Below are positions 11,179-23,179 of a DNA stretch of 64,000 bases, one piece after another. The stretch is taken from the NCBI RefSeq assembly GCF_038502225.1, contig NC_091355.1, positions 13,537,001 through 13,601,000 of the forward strand, given 5' to 3'. Position numbers and translations under genes: made by a program. The DNA is from Cherax quadricarinatus. Its lineage: Eukaryota; Arthropoda; Malacostraca; Decapoda; Parastacidae. Under the pieces are notes generated by a model. That model did no database searches. It saw only the letters and a list, made by a program, of their open reading frames with translations, and was not told where the DNA came from. Each line of letters begins with the position of its first letter. Position 1 is the stretch's first letter.

Positions 11179-12440
11179 CATGACTGTTTACCTGGAGTTT
11201 ACCTGGAGAGAGTTCCGGGGATCAACGCCCCCGCGGCCCGGTCTGTGACCAGGCCTCCTGGTGGATCAGAGCCTGATCAACCAGGCTGTTGCTGCTGGCT
11301 GCACGCAAACCAACGTACGAGCCACAGCCCGGCTGATCCGGAACTGACTTTAGGTGCTTGTCCAGTGCCAGCTTGAAGACTGCCAGGGGTCTGTTGGTAA
11401 TCCCCCTTATGTGTGCTGGGAGGCAGTTGAAGAGTCTCGGGCCCCTGACACTTATTGTATGGTCTCTTAACGTGCTAGTGACACCCCTGCTTTTCATTGG
11501 GGGATGGTGCATCGTCTGCCAAGTCTTTTGCTTTCGTAGTGAGTGATTTTCGTGTGCAAGTTCGGTACTAGTCCCTCTAGGATTTTCCAGGTGTATATAA
11601 TCATGTATCTCTCCCTCCTGCGTTCCAGGGAATACAGGTTTAGGAACCTCAAGCGCTCCCAATAATTGAGGTGTTTTATCTCCGTTATGCGCGCCGTGAA
11701 AGTTCTCTGTACATTTTCTAGGTAGGCAATTTCACCTGCCTTGAAAGGTGCTGTTAGTGTGCAGCAATATTCCAGCCTAGATAGAACAAGTGACCTGAAG
11801 AGTGTCATCATGAGCTTGGCGTCCCTAGTTTTGAAGGTTCTCATTATCCATCCTGTCATTTTTCTAGCAGATGCGATTGATACAATGTTATGATCCTTGA
11901 AGGTGAGATCCTCCGACATGATCACTCCCATGTCTTTGACGTTGGTGTTTCGCTCTATTTTGTGGCCAGAATTTGTTTTGTACTCTGATGAAGATTTAAT
12001 TTATTCATGTTTACCATATCTGAGTAATTGAAATTTCTCATCGTTGAACTTCATATTGTTTTCTGCAGCCCACTGAAAGATTTGGTTGATGTCCGCCTGG
12101 AGCTTTGCAGTGCCTGCAATGGTAGACACTGTCATGTAGATTCGGGTGTCATCTGCAAAGGAAGACACGGTGCTGTGGCTGACATCCTTGTCTATGTCGG
12201 ATATAAGGATGAGGAACAAGATGGGAGCGAGTACTGTGCCTTGTGGAACAGAGCTTTTCACCGTAGCTGCCTCGGACTTCACTCTGTTGACGACTACTCT
12301 CTGTGTTCTGTTAGTGAGGAAATTATAGATCCATCGACCGACTTTTCCCGTTATTCCTTTAGCACGCATTTTGTGCGCTATTACGCCATGGTCACACTTG
12401 TCGAAGGCTTTTGCAAAGTCTGTATATATTACATCTGCAT
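11179..12440 (-). mobile_element. CR1-like LINE (family B), decayed, minus strand
   Basis: Three successive open pieces on the minus strand belong to one element. The first, 12369 down to 12001, carries 'SSVPQGTVLAPILF' and the catalytic 'SSFADDTRIYM'. The second, 11931 down to 11494, carries 'LVLSRLEYCCTLTAP', 'LENVQRTFTARI' and 'LERRRERYMIIYTWKILEG'. The third, 11662 down to 11222, carries 'GPRLFNCLPAHIRG' and 'FKLALDKHLKSVPDQP'. They are separated by a stop or frameshifts. The 3' end is at about 11179 with the 'ctccaggtaaa' double tail. The 5' side is truncated inside RT near 12440. It is a dead copy. Short tails of the same family lie at 3363 and 51826. Confidence 0.88.
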
Positions 12441-12689
12441 TCTGTCCTCAAAGATTTGTTAAGTTAAAGTGAAACGTTGCTTTTGAAACTGTTAAAGAGA
12501 ATTCCTAGTTTTACTTCAGAATATTATTTAGTAATCCATTGCCCAAGGAATTAAATCTAAATTTTATAAACTAGCGTTGTTGATTAAATTTGACCTGTAA
12601 AATATCAGGCTCCGATAAGTAGGTTGGTTCAGTTTTATTTGGCAGTTCCGAAGTTTGGGTGAGTAAATTTACCGTGTCTGAGTAGGATG
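12441..12689. other. Short gap, small Penelope-like scrap only
   Basis: The segment 'tcctcaaagatttgttaagtt' at 12446-12466 matches part of the Penelope-like fragments at 10985 and 17143. Nothing else is recognised. Confidence 0.35.
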
Positions 12690-13722
12690 CTGGTGGTGGG
12701 TGTCATGTCAGGATGTCTGGGTGGTGGGTGTCATGTCAGGATGTCTGGGGAGTGGGTGTCATGTCAGGATGTCTGGGCGGTGGGTGTCATGTCAGGATGT
12801 CTGGGCGGTGGGTGTCATGTCAGGATGTCTGGGCCGTGGGTGTCATGTCAGGATGTCTGGGAGGTGGGTGTCATGTCAGGATGTCTGGGTGGTGGGTGTC
12901 ATGTCAGGATGTCTGGGAGGTGGGTGTCATGCCAGGATGTCTGGGTGATGGGTGTCATGTCAGGATGTCTGGGGGTGGGTGTCATGTCAGGATGTCTGGG
13001 TGGTGGATGTCATGTCAGGATGTCTGGGTGGTGGGTGTCATGTCAGGATGTCTGGGGGGTGGGTGTCATGTCAGGATGTCTGGGCGGTGGGTGTCATGTC
13101 AGGATGTCTGGGTGGTGGGTGTCATGTCAGGATGTCTGGGAGGTGGGTGTCATGTCAGGATGTCTGGGTGGTGGGTGTCATGTCAGGATGTCTGGGAGGT
13201 GGGTGTCATGCCAGGATGTCTGGGTGATGGGTGTCATGTCAGGATGTCTGGGGGGTGGGTGTCATGTCAGGATGTCTGGGTGATGGGTGTCATGTCAGGA
13301 TGTCTGGGTGGTGGGTGTCATGTCAGGATGTCTGGGTGGTGGGTGTCATGTCAGGATGTCTGGGAGGTGGGTGTCATGTCAGGATGTCTGGGTGGTGGGT
13401 GTCATGTCAGGATGTCTGGGGGGTGGGTGTCATGTCAGGATGTCTGGGCGGTGGGTGTCATGTCAGGATGTCTGGGTGGTGGGTGTCATGTCAGGATGTC
13501 TGGGAGGTGGGTGTCATGTCAGGATGTCTGGGTGGTGGGTGTCATGTCAGGATGTCTGGGAGGTGGGTGTCATGCCAGGATGTCTGGGTGATTGGTGTCA
13601 TGTCAGGATGTCTGGGGGTGGGTGTCATGTCAGGTGTCATGTCATGTCAGGATGTTTGGGTGATGGGTGTCATGTCAGGATGTCTGGGTGGTGGGTGTCA
13701 TCTCAGGATGTCTGGGTGGTGG
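12690..13722. repeat. 28-bp minisatellite, about 37 copies
   Basis: The unit is 'gtcatgtcaggatgtctggg' plus 8 variable bases (tggtgggt, aggtgggt, cggtgggt, gatgggt and others). Because 28 is not a multiple of three and the unit lacks stops in the + frames, long frames rich in 'VMSGCLGGGCHVRMSG' appear in all three. These are artefacts of the repeat. Confidence 0.95.
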
Positions 13723-14184
13723 TGACTCGTCATGGATCTCAAATGATCATCTCCAGTTAACTGGATAAACATTCGCTGGTTTACTGCAACTAAGTTTTAT
13801 ACCCTATTAAAAAAAACGAAGGATCGTTGCAGAACAGAGTTTTCTAAGTTGCTGATGATTGCTTGGCTAGAATTATGTGACTCTGTAGCAGTATAAGATT
13901 TTATTCGCATTAGTATTCCTGAATGGAAAGTAACCCAGGAAAACCCAATATGCCAAGTAGTTTATTTCCATTAGGGTCCTTTTATAAACTATTTAGAGAT
14001 TCCTTTTTGAAGGTTACCCAAGTTGATATGCTCCTCTGCCAGTGTGTCGTGTCATGTTTACCAACAAATATTTCTTTCTTGTCTATAATTGTATTTTATC
14101 TCCTCTCAGTGTGCACTCTGTCAATGCTCGTTCATATACTTCCCAGAATTGTAGACAACTGGTTCACAGAACATACAGTGTGAT
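13723..14184. other. No feature recognised
   Basis: Unique-looking AT-rich sequence; an 86-codon frame at 13923 has no recognisable domain. Confidence 0.35.
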
Positions 14185-14332
14185 GACTTAGACACTTGTG
14201 CAACACTTGGGATATCTTTATTGTGGAAACGTTTCGCCAGCCAGTGGCCTCCTTTGTATTGGACTGAGGAAGCCACTGGTTGGCGAGACGTTTCCATAAT
14301 AAAGATACCCAGTGTTGCCCAGGTGTCTAATT
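14185..14332. repeat. Fold-back element, GAAACGTTTC family
   Basis: The left arm has 'gacacttgtgcaacactt', 'atctttattgtgg', 'aaacgtttcgccagccagtg'. The right arm mirrors it: 'ccactggttggcgagacg', 'ataataaagatacccagtg', 'aggtgtcta'. The arms are about 70 bp with several mismatches. Confidence 0.85.
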
Positions 14333-14879
14333 CACCATCACTTCCCAGAATTACATGTCACTGTATTTATTTGGATTGAATTCCAGCAGAAACAGCTACG
14401 CCAATTGTCTCCCTGGAAGCCCTCTCAATCTGCATTCTTCTCAATATATTCACATCATAAACATACAGACACGAAATTTAATGCCACTCTGCAGGTTATT
14501 TACACATATCAGAAACAATAGTGACCAGCGGGAAGGTCTCGGTCAGTTGGCCAAAAGTTCCAGTGACGGGTCATCATATAACTATGACCCACGTCAGGAA
14601 ACACTTGTCCTGTTTCCTGACGAATCTGTCTGACATAACCTATGTATTGGCCTTAGCACTGATACTTCGGCGACTCCGCTGATTACCATCGTTCATTCTG
14701 ACAACCGTACTCTCGCTGGCTTGTATCTTTCAGTTACTCGCTGAACTTCAGGTAGACTTCCATCCCTTCTTGTTTTTCCATCTTGTGGGTCACTCTAACG
14801 CTGTATCATGTAATTTTTTTTTTAATTCTAGAAAGATACAGTTCACCCAGTTTTGTCTGTCTTACTTTATCTCAATACT

Positions 14880-15138
14880 ATAAGATGCTCTTTGCTTTAC
14901 GATGGTTCGACTTACGATATTTTGACTTTAGGATGATGCAATAACAATGCTGCACAGTACTGTACGTTTATTGATAGGATAAACTTGTATTAATTTATTT
15001 ACAGCTAGTTACAGTAATTGTTAGTTTATTTACTAATTCAGTGACAGTAGTTATTTATTTACCTATGTATTTATCATATATTCATATTCGACTTACGAAA
15101 GTTTCAACTTACGATGAGTCCATTGGAATGTAACCTCA
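14880..15138. mobile_element. Tigger/pogo-like MITE
   Basis: The left end reads 'ttacgatggttcgacttacg' and 'tttgactttaggatgatgc'. The right end reads 'ttcgacttacgaaag', 'tcaacttacgatgagt' and 'ggaatgtaacctcat'. The two ends are inverted relatives of each other. They resemble the ends of mammalian Tigger-type repeats as I remember them. There is no coding capacity between them. Confidence 0.55.
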
Positions 15139-15572
15139 TAGAATTCTATTATGTTAGTCATATAAGATTTCTTGTCTTTCAGTAGTGCTTTTTATCGTTG
15201 GAGAAGCTGCTAATCTCCAGAAATTCTAGTACTCTCCGCCTGATAATCTCAATTACGTTAGACAAGATGAATGTCAGTGATACACGACGTAGTCAGCGCC
15301 TCCTTATCCCGTTCTTAAATATAACATTAAACAGTTTTATTAAGGTAGCTAGTGATCGTAGCTATGGGCTCACACAGTCCTTCAGCCTCTTTATACAATA
15401 CAAAGTTTACTGAAGTAACTGAATGTCTGTATTTCATTCCACTTCTTTACAGTGTAGAATCTGTATTCTCACAAATACAACTACACGTGCGTATATGTAT
15501 TTTCTCATGAAAATTCATGCACAGGTGCACAACTACACATATCTTTGTATATTCCCACGAAAATACATGCAC

Positions 15573-15624
15573 GTATGTATTTATACGAATGCGTGTTTAT
15601 GCTGGCATTCGTATAAATACATAC
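15573..15624. repeat. Perfect 20-bp hairpin
   Basis: 'gtatgtatttatacgaatgc' at 15573-15592 is exactly reverse-complemented at 15605-15624, with a 12-base loop. It lies in a stretch rich in acatgcac/gtgtgc alternation. Confidence 0.8.
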
Positions 15625-15887
15625 ACATGTGCAGAGCTGCACGTGTGTGCGCACGTACACGTGTTTACCCTCACACGTGAGCCACCCCTCACACACGACC
15701 AGTTATTATTATCACCATTGATATTCAGCTTCACACAACGAGATGGTTTCCTAGAAGAATTATATTTAAAACCTTCCTCCCCTCCACCAAGCAGAATAAC
15801 TATGTTGCAAATAGAAGATTTGCTTAATATTGTGTTGTGTTGAGTGCAGCTGTGTATGTTCACTCGAGGGATGACTGGTGTTATCCA

Positions 15888-16212
15888 GTAATAATGATAA
15901 TAACAATAATCTTTATTTCTACAAGTACATGCACAAGGTATACAGGCATAGCTGACATCAATAACGTAATACTGTATAGAAAGCCGCTTGTTATGCTGAG
16001 AATTTTGGGCAAGTTAGGTCAATTTTGTCCTCAGGATGCGACCCACACCAGTCAACAAACACCCAGGTACCTATTTTACTGATAGGTGAACAGGAACAGC
16101 AGGTATCGTAAGGAAACACGTTCTAATGTTTCTACTCGTAGCGAGGATCGAACCACGGACCTCAGTGTGTGAGCTGAGTGCGCTAGCAATCCAGCTACTA
16201 CTGTCTTCATAG
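15888..16212 (-). mobile_element. tRNA-derived SINE, minus strand, full-length-looking
   Basis: Read on the minus strand it starts with a tRNA-like head (A-box-like 'tagctggattgctagcgc', B-box-like 'gtggttcgatcc') at about 16210-16140. A body follows with 'cacctatcagtaaaatag', 'acctgggtgtttgttgactg' and 'cgcatcctgaggacaaaatt'. It ends at about 15888 in 'aataaagattattgtt' and an ATT-rich tail. Such elements are transcribed by pol III and mobilised by LINE proteins. A 3' part of the same family is at 25785-25950. Confidence 0.82.
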
Positions 16213-17142
16213 TGACAGGCTCAGTCACAGGATGACTTTTGCTGTCCAGTAGTGTTGTTTGAGTGTCGCATCTGATTGATATCAAGAGTTCAACGCTGAT
16301 AACTTGATAATACGACTTCTGAGTGGCTTCAAATATAATGTTCTCGTGTACTTTAGAATCTTGCTCTTTGATTTCTTTAAAAGGTTTGAATTAGATTTCG
16401 GGTGTGTCCTAATTTATCGTTCTTATTGAAGAAATTTGGATATTAATTTTCACATGATGACTTGTGAATGCATCTTCTGATTGCCTTCAAATCTCCAGAG
16501 CGAATATTTAACTAAATTATCCACCTCTGCCACACTCTGCACTATTCCAGTCGCGTACATTGAGAGCCTGGGGTTATGGGATGCCTTATTCTGATCATAC
16601 AGTGACTGAAACACATGTAGTTATGGAGATAGGTCACTCTCAGGGTGACTTCTATTGCCCAGTAAAATTGCCCTCGAAGGAAAATTACGTAAATTAATTT
16701 TGATATATAAACTGCGGATTAATCGAATCACTTCCAGTTAAGTAAATGGATGATTGAGGTGCATTATTATCTGCATTATAAATGATATTGCAGGGCTCTT
16801 GTCCAGGGAAGCAGCTCTGCCTTCCACTCTTTGGATCAAACCTGATTGATTCCCATGGTTAAGACTCGAGGTTCTTGTATGAGACATAATGATGTAATGT
16901 TAACAGGCAAGAACATGTCTGACGTGACATCAAGCCTACTAGTGCTGTCTATCTTACCATATATATGTATATATGCAGAACAACCAAGGGAGGGGGAGTT
17001 GAATGATAGCTCTAGGCCTTTCGTGTTGCAATCAACACATCATCAGGATCTTGCACTGTTGCAGCAAAGAGAAGGAGGTCCAAGCAAATACGATCACAGG
17101 AAGCTCCTAGTGTCGCACAGGTCTGAAGTGGTAAGGGTCTAA
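16213..17142. other. No gene recognised
   Basis: Mostly unique-looking. At about 17010-17060 'aggcctttcgtgttgcaatc' and 'aacacatcatcaggatc' resemble a dispersed repeat joined to the Penelope-like fragment that follows, but its limits are unclear. Confidence 0.35.
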
Positions 17143-17345
17143 GCTGTGCTCAGACCTCTGCAACAATTGTCCTCAAAAATTTGTTAAGTTATACCATGAA
17201 TTAAAGAAAGATCCTGGACTTCACCTTACGAAAGCAGACAAAGCAAATGCGATAGTAATTATAGACAAAGTAGATTATAGGGGAAAAATAATATATTATT
17301 AGAAGACAAGAGAACTGACGTGCCCCTTACGTTTATTAAGCTGAG
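17143..17345 (+). mobile_element. Penelope-like element fragment
   Basis: The + strand encodes 'KLYHELKKDPGLHLTKADK' followed by 'ANAIVIIDKVDY', resembling the conserved '(I/L)TKADKG..VVI..K.DY' stretch of Penelope-like RTs. It is interrupted by stops after 'KIIYY'. It shares both sequence and approximate ends with the minus-strand fragment at 10985-11178. Confidence 0.6.
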
Positions 17346-17513
17346 ATTGTAGTAGTTGTGTGGGTGACGAGTGAGTGCTTAGCAGATGTGAGATCTTGTT
17401 GGTTTAAGATGTTAAATCTCTAAAGAACTGGTCTTACTGTCTGCTCAGTCGTTTTATGTTTCGCAAGAGATTTTCTTTGTGTCCTCTCTTATGGCAGTAA
17501 CTGCATGCGATCA

Positions 17514-17735
17514 CGGAACGGGTGGGAGTTAAACCTATGGCAAGTGAGTCTTAAAACTCACAGGCCAGTGCGTTAACCACTGCATTTGGGGTCACAGTGT
17601 GGCCCATGCTAACCTCCCTATGGTATATAGAAATATACTTGGATGAATCTTATTAGAGCCAACTGGTCCAGTGGTTAACGCACTGACCTGTGAGTTTTAG
17701 AACTCACCATGGGTTCAAACTTCACCCGTTCCTTG
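17514..17735. mobile_element. Inverted pair of tRNA-like SINE heads
   Basis: A minus-strand copy (17514-17598, 'gtgcgttaaccactgc' reversed) and a plus-strand copy (17653-17735, 'tggtccagtggttaacgcac', 'gggttcaaactt') face opposite ways about 55 bp apart. Both resemble 2141-2220. Confidence 0.6.
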
Positions 17736-18092
17736 GTTTGTCTGCAATCATCGTATTACGATTTCGTGAGTGAATTTCATCTGATGTCTCACAGAGAGTT
17801 CTCAGCTGTGTTCCTCGTACTGTGATAGCTGAAACACTGTCTAGGTCCCTGGGAGGAGGTGTTGAGTTCGGCGCACTTCTTGCGTTTCACTGGTGATTCG
17901 ACCACTGGTTTCATTGTATGTTCTGCTGATAATTTTACTGATTAGTTCGCAGCTGAATCTGATGATTATGTACGTGGTGGGTGTATGCTTGAGATGGCTG
18001 TGGGTGGTAATCTAGTTCTATTCCACGTCTTTCACATCTCGCAAGCCCTCATCCACAACTATCAGATATATTACTGCGGCTCCTACTCAGCC
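17736..18092. other. No feature recognised
   Basis: No repeat or coding signal that I can support. Confidence 0.3.
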
Positions 18093-18175
18093 AGTCTCTC
18101 TCTGTCTCTCTCTCTCTCTGTCTCTCTCTCTCTGTCTCTCTCTCTCTCTCTTTCTCCATCTCTCTATCCCTCTCT
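18093..18175. repeat. (CT)n-rich microsatellite
   Basis: TCTCTC tracts interrupted by TG steps. Confidence 0.93.
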
Positions 18176-18431
18176 CATTAAGTCTTCTCACGCCATAGAG
18201 GGGATCGGGAACAGTGTCTCCTGGCCATGACCTCACAAGGAACATGGCACACTAAGAGGTCATTTACTCCGTAATGGTCTCTGGGGTCACCGGAAAATTT
18301 CACCCCAGGCAGCGTCCAGCTACAGCTGAAGTGTTTTCACTTTATCGCAAGAATATACTTCAACAAAACGTTTATATTACGGTTTTAAATTTTTATTAAC
18401 AATTTTGTACACACACACACAATCACAAATA

Positions 18432-18433
<2 letters not shown>

Positions 18434-18516
<83 letters not shown>
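18434..18516. repeat. (TA)n microsatellite
   Basis: Pure TA over about 83 bp. Confidence 0.96.
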
Positions 18517-18520
<4 letters not shown>

Positions 18521-18635
18521 GTGGGACCCATAGCCTCGGAGAAGTGGATAAAAAGGCTTCAAGGAAGAATATTTAGATTTCTTCCTGAAGCCATTTGAAT
18601 ATTCCACTTCCCCTACCACCCCATCTTTTAAACTA

Positions 18636-20848
18636 TTTTTTTTTACCAATAGGAATATTTTATTACATAATATGGCACAGAAGATTTAAGAGATACATTG
18701 TTGATATAAAGGTGGCATATACGGTACATGTTGTTACGTGTGTATCACCGATTATAAGGCGAAAATCTCATCCAGCTCCTCAGAGCTGGGGCGTGTGCCC
18801 AAAATGCAGCATGCATTACCCCTTTGAACAGCCGCACTGAGCCGCTGGAACAGAAAACTAGCTCCCCTGGGATCCCTAGTTACCCTGATGAGTCTTTTTC
18901 CCAGCTCCTTAAGGAAATTAGATGCACTCTTTCCCCATGAGCCAAGGGTCTCTGAGCCTATGGGAACAAACATATAATGATGGGCAAGTTCTCCATATTT
19001 TATAGACTTTTGGGACTCCCTAAAGCTGGCAGCTGCCCCTCCTTCCTCCCTGGTGTATTGGAGATAGGTATCAGCCAAGGTAGATGCACATGTATAGTCC
19101 CACACCACCTGCTTCCCATCTGTCCAGGCTTGAAGGGTGATACCATCTGGACGCTTCTGGCTGCCGTCAGATCTGCATAGTTGGGGTGGCTCCCTTACTG
19201 CTGGGCATCCAGCTGTTGTGAGGCTCCTCTTGATAATGTTATTAACCTCCTCATGTCTTGCAATCTTTCCCTCGGATTTACGGCACACAAGACCATGGTA
19301 CCCGAATCGGTCTGCTGCTTCACTGCCACAAATACACCTGTGTTCGGCGAGAATAGGGGCGGCAAGTCGAAGGGCAACACCGATGCGGATGGTCTGTGGG
19401 TCGAGGCGTGTGCCAAGGCTGGAGTTGGGAACAGCCAACAGAAAGTCCCCAGCATGAGGGGCTCTCACTGCCAGCAGGCGGGCTCTATCCTTCCCTGACA
19501 CACTCTGAAGCATCGTTGAGGCTATATTTTCCACTATTGGACCATCCCAATGCGATTGTTTGTAGTTGTTGGGGGAGCAGGTTTGGTTTCTGAGCCCGTT
19601 AGATTATCCCAGATCATTGCTCCGTCAATGAATTTTTGGTCCTGGGCTCTAATCTTGTCCCTAAGATGTTCAGGGAGAATCGCTGCTACAAGCTCTCTGG
19701 ATGCAATACACGAGGACAGAAAAGCAGGTAACGCAATCTGTGATGACTTGCGGACACCAATGCCTCCTAGTCTGACTGGAAGTGTAGCTTGGTTCCACTG
19801 CCCGTCTTCTAGAGTAAGGTTAAGTACTTTCGTAAAAATCTGCCTCAGAATACTGTCATATTCGTGCAGTATAGGGTTATCATATGAAGGTGCACATCTT
19901 AGGAAATATGTCAACCTGGGCAGACTCAATCACTTTGTGAGAAGGTACAAGGCATCGTGGGTGTCCAGATTGCCTATTCGTTGTTCCATTCTCCTTAACT
20001 CTTCCAATTTCTTCCTGAGAATTGTGTCAATGGCATTGCTTCCCAGAGGTGCTCCTAGCAAGACACTATTTGTGGGGGCAATGACTGCTGCTCCTGGTAG
20101 TTTTGATCTCACTGCATTTATCACTTGTTGACTGACTGAGATGATTTCACATTTGGATGGATTCAGGATGAGACCCATTTCCTGTCCCCGTGTCATTACC
20201 TGTGTAAGGTCATGTAGGAGGGACTCCTTTGTACCTGCTAGTGTGCCATCATCTAGGAACCAGATGTTTAGCTCGCTGGTCAGTCTGACTGTGATTTCCC
20301 TAACTGCAATACAGAAGAGAAATGGTGCAAGAGGATCTCCTTGTTGGACACCCTCCGATGATGTGATTTCATGCTCTCCAAAGAGAAGCATTGATTCCTT
20401 GCTATACCCAGCTGAAACAAAAGGGAAGAGACCAGGGAAATGTTCTTGTACTGCAGCTAATACCACGTCTCTTTTCAGGAGATTGAACGCATTCTTGAAA
20501 TCTAATTTTACCACTGCATTGTCCTCAGGCAGGTTGTTGATATATGCCCTTGTTGCATGAACCGCTGCTTCACTTCCTTGAGAGACCCCAAAGCCAAGCT
20601 GGTTTGGTTGAAGCATCATGGCTGCCTGTGCACGAATACTTCGGACAGCAGCTTTGGATACGAGGCGGCGTAACGTGTTGCCTACTGCAATTGGCCGAAT
20701 TCCTCCATCCTTCTTTTTAAGTGCACAAAGTGTTGCACCAAAAAAGAAAGGTCTAATTTCATCAGGAATCAGACCAGCCAAGGAATTGTTGACGAACCTT
20801 GTGATCTCTGAAAGCAGTGTCTCTGCAATTTCCCCAATAACTGGATTA
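18636..20848 (-). mobile_element. Retroelement with RT plus restriction-like endonuclease, minus strand, 5'-truncated
   Basis: One degenerate coding region runs from 20848 to 18752. Its RT part has '[20 protein letters not shown]', '[18 protein letters not shown]', '[17 protein letters not shown]' and the catalytic '[10 protein letters not shown]' at about 20243-20262. The C-terminal part has a Cys/His knuckle 'CICGSEAADRFGYHGLVC', then 'KRPDGITLQAW' and 'VVWDYTC' (PD...D spacing as in restriction-like endonucleases), then 'IQRGNA'-like ends. An in-frame TGA at 19930-19932 and a frameshift near 19534 inactivate it. AATAAA (minus strand, 18663-18658) followed after 13 bases by A9 (18644-18636) marks a polyadenylated 3' end. 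The 5' side is cut at a (TA)n array. The architecture recalls R2/NeSL-type elements; the clade is not assigned. Confidence 0.8.
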
Positions 20849-20853
20849 TATAC

Positions 20854-21260
<407 letters not shown>

Positions 21261-21262
<2 letters not shown>

Positions 21263-21294
21263 AGCCAAGATCGCAAGTTCTGCCTATTCGGCAC

Positions 21295-21297
<3 letters not shown>
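21261..21297 (-). mobile_element. 37-bp end of GTCGTGCCGAATA element, inverted
   Basis: 'taagccaagatcgcaagttc' then 'tgcctattcggcacgac' lies between two (TA)n tracts. Confidence 0.85.
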
Positions 21298-21368
<71 letters not shown>

Positions 21369-21376
21369 TATATATA

Positions 21377-22442
<1,066 letters not shown>

Positions 22443-22573
22443 TTTCAATGAGTAAGCGAGATTCAAACAGGTATTCTAGCCATCCACAGATTACCAGCCT
22501 TCAGGCTCACCTAACTTGTGCCTAAATCCAGACTGGCGGTAGCTAACTTCCCAGTCTTTTTGATTAGTGGGGA

Positions 22574-22643
22574 CACAAAATTCCCTATTTTTTTCAGGTG
22601 TTGTTGACGACATTGTCTTTACTGAGCTTCTGGATTACCTTGG
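22574..22643 (+). pseudogene. Diverged duplicate of tetraspanin exon start and acceptor
   Basis: This 70-bp segment is a tandem relative of the one that follows it. It has its own acceptor ('tatttttttcag', exon-like start 22598) and encodes 'VLLTTLSLLSFWITLDT', against 'VLGATMVSLAFWITLDT' in the real exon, without gaps. It has no donor and runs straight into the genuine acceptor. Splicing to 22598 would shift the frame of the real exon, because 70 is not a multiple of three. It is probably a dead duplication or a rarely used alternative acceptor. Confidence 0.75.
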
Positions 22644-22667
22644 ACACTAAATCCTTTCCTCCTGCAG

Positions 22668-22865
22668 GTGCTAGGGGCGACGATGGTTTCCCTGGCCTTC
22701 TGGATCACCCTGGACACCACCTTCAAGTACTGGATTCGTGACTTGGGAATGCAACACTTCTGGGTCGGTGTTTATGTTCTGATGGCCGCAGGGGTACTGG
22801 TGATGCTGCAGGCATTTTGTGGCATTTGTGGAGCCTTCCAGAGGAAGGGCAGGATGTTGATCATG
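22668..22865 (+). CDS. Tetraspanin, first visible exon (TM1 end, small loop, TM2)
   Basis: Tetraspanins are four-pass membrane proteins that organise partner proteins in the plasma membrane and at junctions. The exon follows 'cctcctgcag', ends before 'gtgagaag', and holds 66 codons in phase 0. It encodes the second half of TM1 ('VLGATMVSLAFWITLD'), the small extracellular loop, and TM2 ('FWVGVYVLMAAGVLVMLQAF'), with juxtamembrane cysteines in 'CGICGAF' that are plausible palmitoylation sites. The N-terminus and the first half of TM1 must lie in an upstream exon, which I could not find. The loop and the later 'CCGSTG...TGNAW' pattern resemble my memory of insect Tsp2A, a smooth septate junction protein, but that needs a search. 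Confidence 0.9.
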
Positions 22866-23179
22866 GTGAGAAGGGGAAGATGGGAGAAGGAAGGGAAAGA
22901 TGGGAGAGGGAAGGGAAAGTGGTGGATGGGATGGGTATGGGTAGATGATAGGAGAAGAGAGAAGGACGCAAGCGTAATGGGGATATAGAGAGAGGAGTTG
23001 TTGTGGTGAGGGTTTTAGTGGTGTGTGTGTGGGGGGAATATAGCGGTGGGGTGCAGGATGAGGGAGTTATTGTATTGGTTTAGGGTGTGGTATGAAGTGA
23101 CTGTGCGATGTTGCAAGTTGGAGTTATAGTGGCAGAGGCATCATGAAGGCACATTACCAGTTATTTTTTACCACGCAGG

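Noticed and set aside
12687..13591. Gly/Cys-rich repeat protein (VMSGCLGGGCHVRMSG)
   Set aside because: 28-bp minisatellite open in several frames; no unique sequence attached.
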